Source: Symbiodinium natans
Lineage: Eukaryota; Sar; Dinophyceae; Suessiales; Symbiodiniaceae
Length of the DNA stretch: 62,000 nt
Direction of reading: 5' to 3'
Assembly (NCBI GenBank): GCA_905221605.1
Contig: CAJNDS010002794.1
Coordinates: 142,501 to 204,500, forward strand
Of this stretch, positions 1 to 12,307 are shown one piece after another. A model generated the notes under the pieces. It was given only the letters and a program-made list of their open reading frames with translations, did no database searches and was not told where the DNA came from. Position numbers and translations under genes: made by a program. Each line of letters begins with the position of its first letter. Position 1 is the first letter of the stretch.

Positions 1-861
1 CCCCAGACTCTTTGGCAGACTGCAAGAGTGCGCCAATAAAAGCACACAGAGCATGTTTCTACCAGCGTGTTTCGCACAACTAACCTCTCCGCAGTTACAC
101 CCAAAAAGCTTCACATCGGGCTTACAACTCAAGAGCTGTCGAGTAATCAGCACTTCTCGAAGTCGTCCCCGAGTTACGAGCGGCTTTTTTTAGAGACCCT
201 CGAGGCCGAAGGTGGGAGAGGCCCGACTATTGCTCTCAGGCTCAGATGGAGAGTCCCCCTCGGAGTGGCTGCAGAGATAAGTCAATAGCTTGAGCCGCAA
301 AGGACAAAGAGAGCACCGCCTCGCGCCGTTCGACAGTGCGGTTCCCTCCTTCGCTGGCGGAATCGCCGAATCGTCAGAATTCTTAGTAGCTTGCGCCGGC
401 TTGCTTGCCAATGAAAGCACCTTGAAAACAAGAATCGCTCCGCTGGCTTCAGCGATTCTTTGCGGATCTGGCTGGATTTTTGTCGGGGGGAAGGGAGAAG
501 CAAGGGTGGGGGTGGGGGTGGGGGGTGGATTGTATATGGCCGGCACGGGCATGATGCAGGGAAGTAGCGTCGAGGTGGCAGCTCCTGCCAAAGTCTGTGT
601 GGTTGTCATTGGGCAGGTGCACCCCCCTAGCCAAACGTCGGAGTGTTTGCGGCTGAAGGCCAGGGCGGGGTTCTGCAAAGTGTCGTTAAGATATGCCTTT
701 CATTTTCCTTCATGTGCTCTTTCTTGTATGCTACCCGCCCAGGTTCGAAGACAACAGCAACTTCGAAATGCGCCGCTCGGAGAGCTTGGCAGACACGACG
801 AGCAGAGCGGCTCGACCTGAGAGGGAACGCAGAGGGAGTTGGGGAGGAGGGCTTGGGTGTA
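1..861. other. No gene recognised
   Basis: Open frames exist on both strands (plus 290-820, minus 190-678), but neither shows a known motif and they overlap antisense to each other. A G-rich stretch lies near 480-530. I see nothing I can name. Confidence 0.4.
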
Positions 862-927
862 CCCTAAACCCTAAACCCTAAACCCTAAACCCTAAACCCT
901 AAACCCTAAACCCTAAACCCTAAACCC
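862..927 (+). repeat. Interstitial telomere-like array (CCCTAAA)n
   Basis: About nine perfect head-to-tail CCCTAAA heptamers, the C-rich strand of the plant/alveolate-type TTTAGGG telomere repeat. Unique sequence lies on both sides, so this is internal rather than a chromosome end. Confidence 0.95.
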
Positions 928-1159
928 GTGTGAGTGGTTTCGGATCTAGCAAGAAAACCCTGAACTTCGAGGACTCGAGATCCCTAACTTCGGGCTCAGG
1001 GCTTCGATGCAGAAGGGGGGGGGGGTAGATGTGGAGTTCACTGAATCATGTGGCCCTTGAACTGAGCCCTAGGCCCTAGGCCTGGCAGGGGCCCGGATTC
1101 GGGCCGTTTCCCACGACAGTTTTCCTGGCCCCCTGAAATGGGCAAAGGACGGCAAAAAA

Positions 1160-1257
1160 CCCTAAACCCTAAACCCTAAACCCTAAACCCTAAACCCTAA
1201 ACCCTAAACCCTAAACCCTAAACCCCAAACCCTAAACCCTAAACCCTAAACCCCAAA
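1160..1257 (+). repeat. Interstitial telomere-like array (CCCTAAA)n
   Basis: About fourteen CCCTAAA heptamers with two CCCCAAA variants near the right edge. Confidence 0.95.
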
Positions 1258-1628
1258 TGTCTCTGGTCCTGAAAAGCCGCGCATGGATCGTAAACTAGGC
1301 CAAGCAAGGCCCACAGAGCCTGGAGGCTTCCTGGGGCCTGAATCTCAATTGTGCACTTGTGAAAGAGCAAGAGCTCACGATCAGACTTGAGGAAGAAGGA
1401 AGACTCTTCGGAAACCTCAGAGGTCAAGGCGGGGGTGGAGCGCCAGTGGAGACTCCCCAAACCCCAAAGGTTGTAAGCCCCGAGTCTGCTCGAGTCACGT
1501 AGCCTTGCATTGGGCCGCCCTCTACATTCCGAAAAAGGTGTTACGTAGGGGCATTACATTGGGTTCCCAGGAGGAAAAAAGGGGGAGATAAGTTTGAGCC
1601 CAAGAACCACCCCCCCCCAAGCAGAGCT

Positions 1629-1741
1629 ACTTTGCTGGAGCCTCTTGCCCAGGTTCTCGCATGCGAGGACTTCGACATGTGGTTTGTGGAGGGCCAGGGA
1701 CTGGATGACATTCGGTTTCTTGGCGAGAATATGTTTGTTCG
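1629..1741 (+). CDS. Possible exon of an unrecognised gene
   Basis: One frame reads as a coherent, charged and hydrophobic peptide of about 37 residues, including EPLAQVLACEDF and GLDDIRFLGENMFV, before it runs into a telomere-like TTTAGGG element and a stop. A possible acceptor AG lies just upstream. A second coherent stretch follows at 1849-1938. I do not recognise the family. The case rests only on protein-like composition, so it could be chance. Confidence 0.28.
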
Positions 1742-1848
1742 GTTTTTAGGGTTTAGGTGGCTGCTGTCTTGGGGCTAATGTCGCGAAGCCCTTCAATCCA
1801 AGACTCCAAACGCCCTGACCCTAAACCCTACACCCGAAAAGCCCCCCC

Positions 1849-1938
1849 CTGAGGTACCTGGATTTCTACCGAGTCTACTGGAACACTGTCCTCGACGATC
1901 TAGGCTTTCAGCCGGGCGCAACGTGTTCCGGCCGGAGC
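1849..1938 (+). CDS. Possible exon of an unrecognised gene
   Basis: The plus frame beginning LRYLDFYRVYWNTVLDDLGF is protein-like for about 30 residues, with aromatic residues evenly spaced. It lies about 100 bp after the similar island at 1629-1741, and the two could be exons of one gene. The family is not recognised and no start codon or clear splice boundary can be fixed. Confidence 0.28.
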
Positions 1939-2082
1939 TGTTCCCCATGTTTTGGGGTTTAACAATCAGGTGGGTTGGCCTGGTGGGTTGAGGATTTCGA
2001 TTTCGGGGCCGAGGGTTCTGGGTCCAGGTGGAGAGGGTGTGCAGGTGTAGCATTTCTTGTGAAGAAAGCCTTCAACCAAAGC

Positions 2083-2163
2083 TCCTAAACCCTAAACCCT
2101 AAACCCTAAACCCTAAACCCTAAACCCTAAACCCTAAACCCTAAACCCTAAACCCTAAACCCT
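2083..2163 (+). repeat. Interstitial telomere-like array (CCCTAAA)n
   Basis: About eleven perfect CCCTAAA heptamers. Confidence 0.95.
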
Positions 2164-3013
2164 GTTTTTGATCCTACGTTTGGGGCCATTGGCTGAGCTT
2201 CGCCACTGTTCCGGCGAGCTGGCTTCGATATACACAAGCTCCTTTGTGAGGCGCCGCTCATCCCTCTTTTGCGGCCCTTTGGGGTTCGCCACTGCCTTGC
2301 CTACTTCGATTGAGGTTAGGATTTCGGGCGGTGCTGGGCAAGGGCCGAACAGTTTGGTGGTTCTGGAGGCCTGCAAAGCGCTTCAGCAGCATGTACAGCC
2401 GCTGCTGCATGGGAGTTTTGTCAAACTATGCGACAATTCCGGGAGGAACCTTTCATTCCCCTTCGGTGTGGGGGCTGTAAGGTTTGAAGTCAACCATTCT
2501 CGCCACCTCGTCCGGTGTCCTGGTCTCCTGGCCCGGTCCTGGAGTGTCCGCGGAGAAGCCCACACAGTCCCGGCGAGTTTTTTCTGGAGAGTGCGCACCC
2601 GCAGAGACTTGCGCCGGAGTCCCACCACAGACGCGGCGAAGTGCCCCTAATTGCCTGTCCGAAGCTGGCTGGATGGGGCTCCCACAGCGGTTTGCTGTGG
2701 GGTAAGAGAGGTCGAAGTGTTTTCTGGGTAGAGGGGGGGGGGCATTGATAAAGGGGCACCAGCCCACTGAAGTGTTTTGGGGCGACCCTATTCTCTGGGG
2801 AAATGTACGCTGGGGAAAATCCGGGTCGGTCACCAACAGACGGGGTCGTCTACCTGTGCTCGCGGTGTCGGCCGCTAAACGAGTCGGTTTGCCGACCGGG
2901 GGGGTCGGTGTCAGGGAGTAGCATAGATAGAGTCGGGAACTGTAGATGGCACGTGTTCTGCCACCATTTTTGTGTTGGCTTAAGTTTAAGCTTGGCATCT
3001 GCAAGTCGTGACA
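2164..3013. other. No gene recognised; weak open frames
   Basis: A 160-codon open frame on plus (2168-2650) has some protein-like stretches (for example LVVLEACKALQQHV), while a 183-codon frame on minus (2453-3004) is Pro/Arg/Thr-rich and looks random. Neither has a motif I can name. Confidence 0.3.
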
Positions 3014-3782
3014 TCACAGCCCTCACGGCCCCTCCCAAGCTCTCCTTTTTTTTCGTGTCTACGCAGTCCTCACAGGCTCCGCTAGCCGTCATGCATTTTT
3101 ACATGACGCCGTTTGATGAAGTAAGGATGCTTCACAGGGTCTTTGGTTTTCGAAGCCCTGGTTTTTGGGGATCACGAAGGTTTAGGGGGCTCGGTCCATC
3201 TCGCACGTCGTATCTCTCTGGGTCGGCTTCTCTTCCGAAGACACGATTTGGAGGCTGTGCAGCGCCCAATCGGCCCGCAATCGAGCATCGGTGTGACAGG
3301 AATGAGGCCTTTGCCAGGACCCGAGGCTATGAAGCAAACACCAAGAACTACGACGATCAATTTCTTATGGCTCTTACATGCTTCTTCCTGGCTCCCAGCC
3401 ATGCAGGAAGAAGCATGTAAGAGCCATAAGAAATTGATCGTCGTAGTTCTTGGTGTTTGCTTCATAGCCTCGGGTCCTGGCAAAGGCCTCATTCCTGTCA
3501 CACCGATGCTCGATTGCGGGCCGATTGGGCGCTGCACAGCCTCCAAATCGTGTCTTCGGAAGAGAAGCCGACCCAGAGAGATACGACGTGCGAGATGGAC
3601 CGAGCCCCCTAAACCTTCGTGATCCCCAAAAACCAGGGCTTCGAAAACCAAAGACCCTGTGAAGCATCCTTACTTCATCAAACGGCGTCATGTAAAAATG
3701 CATGACGGCTAGCGGAGCCTGTGAGGACTGCGTAGACACGAAAAAAAAAAGGAGAGCTTGGGAGGGGCCGTGAGGGCTGTGA
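3014..3782. repeat. Near-perfect 0.77-kb palindrome (inverted repeat)
   Basis: The left arm 3014-3390 and right arm 3404-3782 are reverse complements around a 13-bp spacer at 3391-3403. By eye the arms match throughout except for one length difference in a homopolymer (8 T on the left, 10 A on the right). Sequence outside the arms differs on the two sides. As a result the same roughly 159-codon open frame appears on both strands (plus 3143-3622, minus 3172-3651); I regard that frame as a by-product of the palindrome rather than a gene. Confidence 0.95.
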
Positions 3783-4001
3783 GGGGGCTTGGGAGCTGCA
3801 TAGACAGAGGCATGCTTGGGGCTGTGAGGGGGGTTTCTGGGTTCCTGACACCACTCCGGGGTGGTCACCGACACTGCTGTGTAGGTGTGTGACTCGGAGG
3901 GTATCTGGTCCCCGATCGGGTCGAGACGGTGTCTGACTCTGGTGTCTGACACCACGGGCACCCCCCTCTGACACCACGGGCACCCCCCGTATACCTAAGC
4001 A

Positions 4002-4127
4002 GTGATTCCTCAACACCCTTGTGGCCCCTGGATTGATAAGCCTGTAAGGTGTCCCCAGATGGAAGCCTTCTGCCACGACAGCAAGCTGCTTCGTCTGGTC
4101 TGCAGCAAAACGTGCGGCTGTGGCGAT
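4002..4127 (+). CDS. ShKT-like cysteine-rich exon (partial gene)
   Basis: The frame ends in a cysteine pattern typical of the C-terminal half of ShKT (SXC) domains: Cys17, Cys24, Cys34, Cys38 and Cys40, in the context CPQMEAFC, then LVCSKTCGCGD. A GT follows immediately after the GD codons at 4128, which would make a sensible splice donor, and the frame loses protein character beyond it. ShKT domains are small disulfide-rich modules common in secreted and surface proteins; on its own the domain does not imply toxicity. Upstream exons were not identified, so the start at 4002 is nominal and the true exon may begin at an acceptor near 4030. Confidence 0.5.
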
Positions 4128-4554
4128 GTGGGAGTGACCTCTGCCCTCCCTCATTGTCCTTCTTTGGGTGGATTCAGGTTTCTGGGAGTCTGGAGTTACA
4201 GTGACAAAGATACTTCATGACGAAATGTGATACTCCCCACGCACAAAGAAACACGACAACAACGAAGCTTGTTGACATTTGTGCGGCAGGGCCCCGGCAG
4301 TTGATACATTCCCGTAGTTGAGGGGGCACAACGCTGGCTAGGAGTCGGAAGGTTCATAGTGAGTGGGCGGTCGTCTTTTCTACATCCGACTGTTCATGCT
4401 GCGCTCGAGCCCACTATCCGGAATGGGTAGTAATTGCTCATGTTGAATACGACAAGTGACCATCACTTGCACAGTTTGCAAACCTTGGGGACAGGGCCTC
4501 TGGCCATGTAAGCCCTTCTTGCTCGGCAATCGTAGCATCATGCAGAATCTGGCC

Positions 4555-4810
4555 CAACATTCGGAAACCGCGATTCGGAAGCCAATGGTTCAGCAATCAG
4601 CGGTGCATAAACTGCGATTCAGAACTCCCGTTCAGAAGTTCGGAAACTGTGCTTCAGAAACTTGATCTTCAGAAGCTTTTCAGGAATCCACACTCTTGAA
4701 GCAAGCGGCTCGTAAATTGTGATTTACGAAAACTCGTTTAGAAGTTTGCTGCTCAGAAATTGTGGTTCGGAGACTAACTGAACCTCAGAAACTATAGCTC
4801 AGAATTCTGT
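4555..4810. repeat. Degenerate TTCAGAA-type short repeats
   Basis: Short blocks such as TTCAGAA, TTCGGAA and CTCAGAA recur about every 15-25 bp, separated by variants of ACTGTG. They look like a decayed simple satellite. No coding signal is seen. Confidence 0.45.
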
Positions 4811-5610
4811 AGTGGTAGTCCGTTCACTCACAAAGAGAAAACGAACCCCCCCCCCCGGCCTGTTTGCTTTGCAGCGAAAACACTGACACTGGGTTCACGC
4901 AGAGACATATTTCATATTTGTAAAACATTCCTCTGCAGACTCCGTGAACAGCTTAAGGCTTCAAAGTTTACTGAGGACAGCATGGTTCATGGTGGAGGAG
5001 CAGGGGTGCCCCCGCGTGTGCAACTCGGCATGCTCCTGTTTGAGTCGACCTTCTCTCGTGAAGTTTCAGGATTTCAGACGCGTGTGAGATCGAGGTTTTG
5101 GAGTGTAGGCTTTGCGGGGCTTGCCACAGTCTCCTGACACCTTCCTGTCGCGTTGGCTGAACTCACGCCCCTAGGGTCGAGGCCCAGGCATGGTGCAGCA
5201 ATGAATATGCCGCGTTATGTTCAAGCCTTATGGCCGCCCTTCACACATGGGCCTCCCCTGCTTGGTGCGTTGCGCCCAGAAACACCGGAAGGGAAGGCAG
5301 GGGCTTTAGAACTTTTTGGTGGCCTACATGAAGCTGCCCTATGAGAACAAGCCGGGAGTAGCAATCCTCCCCAAACTTTCGTCACGTCAGCAATTCCGGC
5401 TCCCGGGAGCTTCCCAGGCAAGTTTTCGGTTCGGGAGGGGTTCAGAGGTGGTGCGCTTTTGCTTTTGCAGGGGTTCAGGGCTGTTTAGGTCGGAAATGTC
5501 TTGGAGTGCTTCGGCTCAGGGTCTAGAGGGCATTCAATGCGCCTTGACAACAACGTCGAGAGGGAACCCCAGACTCAAAAGGCTGAAGAGCGCATCTCAA
5601 TAGCCTTCAT

Positions 5611-5763
5611 AAGTTCATAAGCCTTCTGGAGTTCGATGTGAACACGCTCCTAGGCAAGCGGGACGGATTCAAGCTGTTGTCGCAGAAGCCGTGTGCTGAC
5701 ATGGGCAAGAATGAGGAGTGGGAGACCACCTGTTTCCCACCCAAACGTCCATCCACGCCTTGA
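5611..5763 (+). CDS. Possible terminal exon, unrecognised gene
   Basis: A 50-codon frame ending in TGA at 5761-5763 reads as a well-mixed peptide, including FDVNTLLGKRDGFKLL and ADMGKNEEWETTCFPP. It has no ATG at its left edge, so it would be an internal or terminal exon entered by splicing. No family is recognised. The nearby island at 6047-6256 has similar character and could belong to the same or a neighbouring gene. Confidence 0.3.
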   Translation, partial: KFISLLEFDVNTLLGKRDGFKLLSQKPCADMGKNEEWETTCFPPKRPSTP

Positions 5764-6046
5764 AACACCGCGGTAGTCTTTGAAGGCCTACCCCTCCCCT
5801 TCCCCTTTCAGTCATCTCCAGTCAGGCCCTGGGCGCCTCTTTCAAAGGCTGCCTCCAACCCCATGGAACTCCCCCGCCCCCTCTCCATCTTCAGAATCGT
5901 ACAAGCAGTTCCTTCTCCCATTTGCGTCGGTAGGAGTATACTTTGCGTCGTTAGGATTGTAACCGGATATGCTGCAACCGGGTATGCTTTGCGCTGCATG
6001 CGGGTAGTTCCGCAAGTCAGCCCCTCCCCCCCACCCCCAAATACAC

Positions 6047-6256
6047 TTGCCCCTCAAGAAGGGCACCCCTATCTTCGGAAACCCCCATCGTCTCTGCCGG
6101 GAGGATAAATGGCACGACCTCTGGACTGCCTACCCCGCGTCCATTGCGCGCTTTGCGGGCTTTGCGAACGACACGCTGAAGCTGGAGGACTTGATTGAGA
6201 GCCTGGGTCAGCAACTCATGGCCTGGGTTCTGGAGTACTGTACTTACTTTTTTTGA
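6047..6256 (+). CDS. Possible exon, unrecognised gene
   Basis: The strongest part runs from about 6105 to 6245 and reads DKWHDLWTAYPASIARF then LKLEDLIESLGQQLMAW, an amphipathic and protein-like stretch, ending at a TGA after two Phe codons. A possible acceptor AG lies just before the Asp-Lys-Trp codons. The antisense frame is less protein-like. I cannot assign a family; no catalytic motif is visible. Confidence 0.33.
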   Translation: MPLKKGTPIFGNPHRLCREDKWHDLWTAYPASIARFAGFANDTLKLEDLIESLGQQLMAWVLEYCTYFF

Positions 6257-6578
6257 ATCTGGGTTCCGATCATTGCTACTTAATACCTGAAAGTATATAC
6301 TTTTTCCAGGGTCTACTCCAAAGTTGTGGGGTTGAAGGGTTTGTGGCTTGCACTCCCCTAGGGGGTCCCCCTTTTGATGTTCTTACACCAAGTCACTGTC
6401 TCATAAGAGAAAACAACACTCCTCAGGCGCCCTTTTGCTTGTAAACGCATTTTTTGAATTCAAGGCCGGGAGGCCTCCAACAAGTGGGCCCCTAAGGTAC
6501 GCGGGCAACATGGGAGAGGGTGGGGGGGGGGGGGGGGGGGGCTCTCCAGCGGCCCCAAAGAAGAGTCGGAGGGTGCAG
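6257..6578. other. Spacer with poly-G tract
   Basis: No coding signal is seen. A run of about 18 G lies near 6523-6541, directly before a telomere-like block. Confidence 0.4.
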
Positions 6579-6669
6579 TTAGGGTTTAGGGTTTAGGGTT
6601 TAGGGTTTAGGGTTTAGGGTTTAGGGTTTAGGGTTTAGGGTTTAGGGTTTAGGGTTTAGGGTTTAGGGT
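6579..6669 (-). repeat. Interstitial telomere-like array (TTTAGGG)n
   Basis: About thirteen TTTAGGG heptamers, opposite in orientation to the arrays at 862, 1160 and 2083. Confidence 0.95.
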
Positions 6670-6811
6670 CATTCGGTGGCCAGCATCAAGGGCTGAAGGC
6701 TTGAGTTCTTGATGAAGCTCCCATGCCCCTGAAGAGGGGAGAAAAGGCCATGCGCCCCAAACTCCCCCAAAGCCTCACTCCGAAGCCCTCTGCACCTCCA
6801 GCTCTCATAGT

Positions 6812-6858
6812 TGGGGTTTAGGGTTTAGGATTTAGGGTTTAGGGTTTAGGGTTTAGGG
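6812..6858 (-). repeat. Short interstitial telomere-like array (TTTAGGG)n
   Basis: Six heptamers with one TTTAGGA variant. Looser TTTAGGG-derived fragments continue to about 7045. Confidence 0.9.
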
Positions 6859-7603
6859 CAAGCAAGGAGAGGCGACCAGATGATCGAAGCAGGCAGCTGG
6901 GCCCGTCGAATGCAGTCGAAAGGGGTTTTACGCTTCCGTGGCTCAGGAGGATGCTTAGCGTTAGGAGGATGCTTAGCGTTTAGGGTTTGTTGTTTTACGG
7001 GTTTAGGGTTTTGGGGTTTGAGGGTTTTAGGGTGTAGGGTAGCATCGAGAACCTTGTGAGCGTAGGCTTCAGCAGGGTTTTTAGGGTTCAAATCCACCAT
7101 CTCAACTTCCTGAAAAGCCCCCAGGAATAGAGAACGAACGAAGGCAAGGCATGAACAGAGTGAAGAACGCACGCTTCGTGAAGTGAACGAAGGGAAAAGT
7201 AGTGCAGAAACGAACCAAGAGACGATTTAAAGTACGTTGATTTTCTGGGGTCTTTTGCTTGTGCTCCTGCCGGGCCAGCAGAGAATGGCCCTCAGCGCAA
7301 CAACGTCTTATGGCCATGGGAAGATCTGAGAGTGATCAGCGCGGGCTTTGGAGGCTCAAAAAGGCTTAGCGGGTTGCAGACGGGTGAAATCGGTAGATCC
7401 CTTCGTACTTTTTTCTCCCTCTACATCTAAGAGTAACTTCGAGCCGTCACCAAACACAGCGGGAGTGGTTTCCTCCATCACTTGATGTAGCTGGGCAGCT
7501 ACATCCCTCAACACCATGAGCCCGTAAGCCTGCAACCCAACAACCCCTCCACACGCAGGCCGTAAGACAGAAGCCCCACCCTTACAGCCCTTCTGAAATG
7601 GAT
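6859..7603. other. No gene recognised
   Basis: Open frames on minus (6846-7172 and 7102-7317) consist partly of telomere-repeat translation and carry no recognisable motif. Confidence 0.4.
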
Positions 7604-7857
7604 ACCCTAAACCCTAAACCCTAAACCCTAAACCCTAAACCCTAAACCCTAAACCCTAAACCCTAAACCCTAAACCCTAAACCCTAAACCCTAAACCCTG
7701 AACCCTGAACCCTGAACCCTGAACCCTGAACCCTGAACCCTGAACCCTGAACCCTGAACCCTGAAACCCTGAACCCTCTGAACCCTGAACCCTGAACTCT
7801 GAACCCTGAACCCTAAACCCTAACCCTAAACCCTAAACCCTAAACCCTAAGCCCTAA
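7604..7857 (+). repeat. Telomere-like array switching to a CCCTGAA variant
   Basis: Roughly fourteen CCCTAAA units are followed by about sixteen CCCTGAA units, then a return to CCCTAAA. The block of identical variants indicates local spread of one mutated unit. Confidence 0.95.
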
Positions 7858-8582
7858 AGCGTGGGGCAGGTTGTGGAGCTTTGGCACGGAATGGCGAGCA
7901 GCGAGAGGAGCTGGTGACGAGGATGCATACACAACTGACTCCTGGGGTACAAAGGGTGTCTTGCGTGTAGGTTTCCCGAGCTTTTGAGCAAACCCAACAC
8001 CTTAGAACCCTAAACCCAAAGAAGCAATTCTACTCGTAGGTCTCACTCGGGAGCTTACCCCATGGGCCCGTCCTGGATGCGTTGAACGGTGCAACACGAG
8101 ACTTTCTGCACCACCCTTTCTCGTGGGGTTGGGAGCATCTTTGCCCCGAAAATGATGAGACTGGACTTCCCAATTGAGTGACTTTTGAACCTTCGAAACC
8201 CGAAACGTCTCGTAGGCCCTTCGCCCAAAGCTCCTGAAACCACCCGTCCGCTTCATTCAGTTTCTAAGTTCCCCGCGTTGACAACTCAAGAATGGGGGCA
8301 CCGGTGCTACCATGAACAAATCGAGAGCAGCCTAGCTGTTTCCATGAGTTTCTTGAACTTCTGTGTCAGACTCGGATCAAACCCTTGTGGATTACCTTGG
8401 CTTCGTCTGTGCGCACGACAATTCTTGGCTTGCATGGGTATCCAACTCCAGTTTTGGGGTACTTCCGCCTAAGGCTGCATAGACCCAAACGCCTTGCATC
8501 TCCACCCCAAAGCCGCTAAGCCAGTGCCCTAAGCCCCAAACCCTAAACCCTCAGTTCCTTTGTCATAGTGGGGTGAAACTTT
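7858..8582. other. No gene recognised
   Basis: Short open frames lie on both strands (for example plus 8185-8472) without identifiable motifs. A short CCCTAAA remnant lies near 8535. Confidence 0.4.
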
Positions 8583-8674
8583 ATATGTTTACGGGTACTT
8601 AAAGCTCAATAAGGAACAAATTTAGATCCCCATATGTTTACGGGTACTTAAAGCTCCAAAAGGAACAGAAATTT
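8583..8674 (+). repeat. Two-copy direct repeat, about 49-bp period
   Basis: The segment starting ATATGTTTACGGGTACTTAA occurs at 8583 and again at 8632, each followed by a similar AAGGAAC run. Confidence 0.85.
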
Positions 8675-8721
8675 ATAGACTTTTAGTACTATCCCAACGA
8701 GGAACTAGCAAACCCTTGACC

Positions 8722-8802
8722 CCTCAGTTCCAGGTGACGGGCACGGATCTCTGCGATGGCTTTCACCGGTTTTATGCGCCCTTGAAGGAGCCCTCTCTCT
8801 AC
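8722..8802 (+). CDS. Possible short exon, unrecognised
   Basis: A 27-residue coherent peptide (FQVTGTDLCDGFHRF, then YAPLKEPSLY) lies directly after a possible acceptor (CCCCTCAG) and runs into a telomere-like array. The family is not recognised, and the short length makes this weak. Confidence 0.22.
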
Positions 8803-9238
<436 letters not shown>

Positions 9239-9380
9239 AAGAAGCTGCCACCGAAACCCTTATAGACGCTGGATCCCTGAACCTTCAAACCTTCACTCTA
9301 TCAAAATCGCCTCATTTTGCCCGAAGCCCAACGGCCTAACGCTTGCCCCGACCAAAGAGAAGGAGAAAAGAAAGACCCAG

Positions 9381-10175
9381 GAGCTGTGTCCCGTGGCTTG
9401 CGGCTGCCTTGGGCAATCTGGCAACGGCTGTCCAGGTTCCTGCGCATGCTACGACGACAACCAGGCGGGGGGAGTTGCTGGGCTCGGGCGGCTCGGGCTG
9501 CAGGATTTGTGGTTTGCAGGCTCGGGACGTGATATACGGAGGGTTTGGGGTGTTGGTTAGAGGGCCTTGCGGTCCAGCTCTATGAAGCTTGTAAAGGGCC
9601 CTTGCAATGGGCAACACACCCCAGCGCCGGCATAATACCACAATATGCGAACCAAACAGATGTGGAGAGTCTGAAGCATGATGACGGGTTTTTATACACT
9701 TGGGATACAAAGGAGTCGCGTTCCCCTTCGCCAGGCTTTGCTGGCAGACTTGCCGTATGCGCCACTCTTCGACGGCGTTTCCAGCTGCAGCGATGCAGCG
9801 TTGAAGGGCCTTTGCAGCGAGGCTGTCATTCGCAAGCATTGCCTCGTAAGCTGCGGTGTCTGCACACCTCCTCAAGCAGATGACGAAGCAGCAGATGATG
9901 AGGCCGAGGGCGATGACAGCCACGAAGCGGGAGACGATGGCCCTTCGGAGGTGGGAGATGGCCATGATTCTGGGGACATGGGGGACGACGATGGCCATGA
10001 TTCTGGGGACATGGGGGACGACGATGGCCATGATGCTGGGGACGCGGGGGACGACGATGGCCATGAAGCAGGGGACTATGGCTACGCAGCGGCAGAGGGC
10101 GATGAGGCTGCTGAAGCCGGCGATGGCCCCGACGGAGGCGATGTAAACCTCGAAGAGGATGATGGAGCAGCTTGA
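9381..10175 (+). CDS. ShKT-like Cys-rich protein with acidic repeat tail (two exons)
   Basis: The first exon segment (about 9381-9468) follows a CCCAG acceptor and reads ELCPVACGC then GCPGSCACYDDNQ, the end of a ShKT-like module plus extra cysteines. The second segment (about 9741-10175) reads SSCSDAALKGLC, RKHC and LVSCGVC, another ShKT-like cysteine pattern, and then becomes a highly acidic tail. The tail holds an 11-residue repeat (core GDMGDDDGHDS, about four copies) and ends at TGA 10173-10175. ShKT modules are disulfide-rich and usually extracellular; the Asp/Gly/His tail could bind cations, which is inference. The intervening 270 bp would be an intron; a GC donor after CAACCAG is possible. 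The 5' exons and start are not found. A long antisense frame (9336-10265) is a shadow of this gene. Confidence 0.5.
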
Positions 10176-11892
<1,717 letters not shown>

Positions 11893-12048
11893 ATTAGCAG
11901 TCCTCGTCGTCATAATGCTAGTAGTCGTCGTCGCCTCCAAGCCTGGCGACGCTGAAATGTCCTGCGGAGTTTGCGCGTATGGGCAGATGCAGAGATGATA
12001 GGTTCTCAACGATTCAGCCTGTATGGCTTATGGCACTGAGAGGATTGA

Positions 12049-12130
12049 AGCGTGCGTGGGTGCGTGGGTGCATGGGTGCGTGGGTGCGTGGGTGCGTGGG
12101 CGCGTGGGTGCGTGGGTGCATGGGTGGGCG
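12049..12130 (+). repeat. 8-bp minisatellite (GTGCGTGG)n
   Basis: About ten tandem copies with CATGGGTG and CGCGTGGG variants. Confidence 0.9.
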
Positions 12131-12215
12131 CGTAGATGCCGTTCGCCGGATGTTTTAGGAGATGGGTTTTGCTGCCAGCGTCCCCAAGCATGAGGTTGCG
12201 TAGTTCTTCCAGAAG

Positions 12216-12307
12216 ATCCTAAACCCAAAACCCAAAACCCAAAACCCTAAACCCTAAACCCTAAACCCTAAACCTTAAACCCTAAACCCTAAACCCTAAA
12301 CCCTAAA
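12216..12307 (+). repeat. Interstitial telomere-like array
   Basis: It begins with AACCCAAA-type units and becomes regular CCCTAAA. Confidence 0.93.

Noticed and set aside
862-927. Window edge as a true chromosome end
   Set aside because: The arrays are short, internal, in both orientations and flanked by unique DNA.
3143-3651. Identical 159-codon frames on both strands
   Set aside because: They arise automatically because the region is a palindrome; the peptide has no motif and no protein-like pattern.
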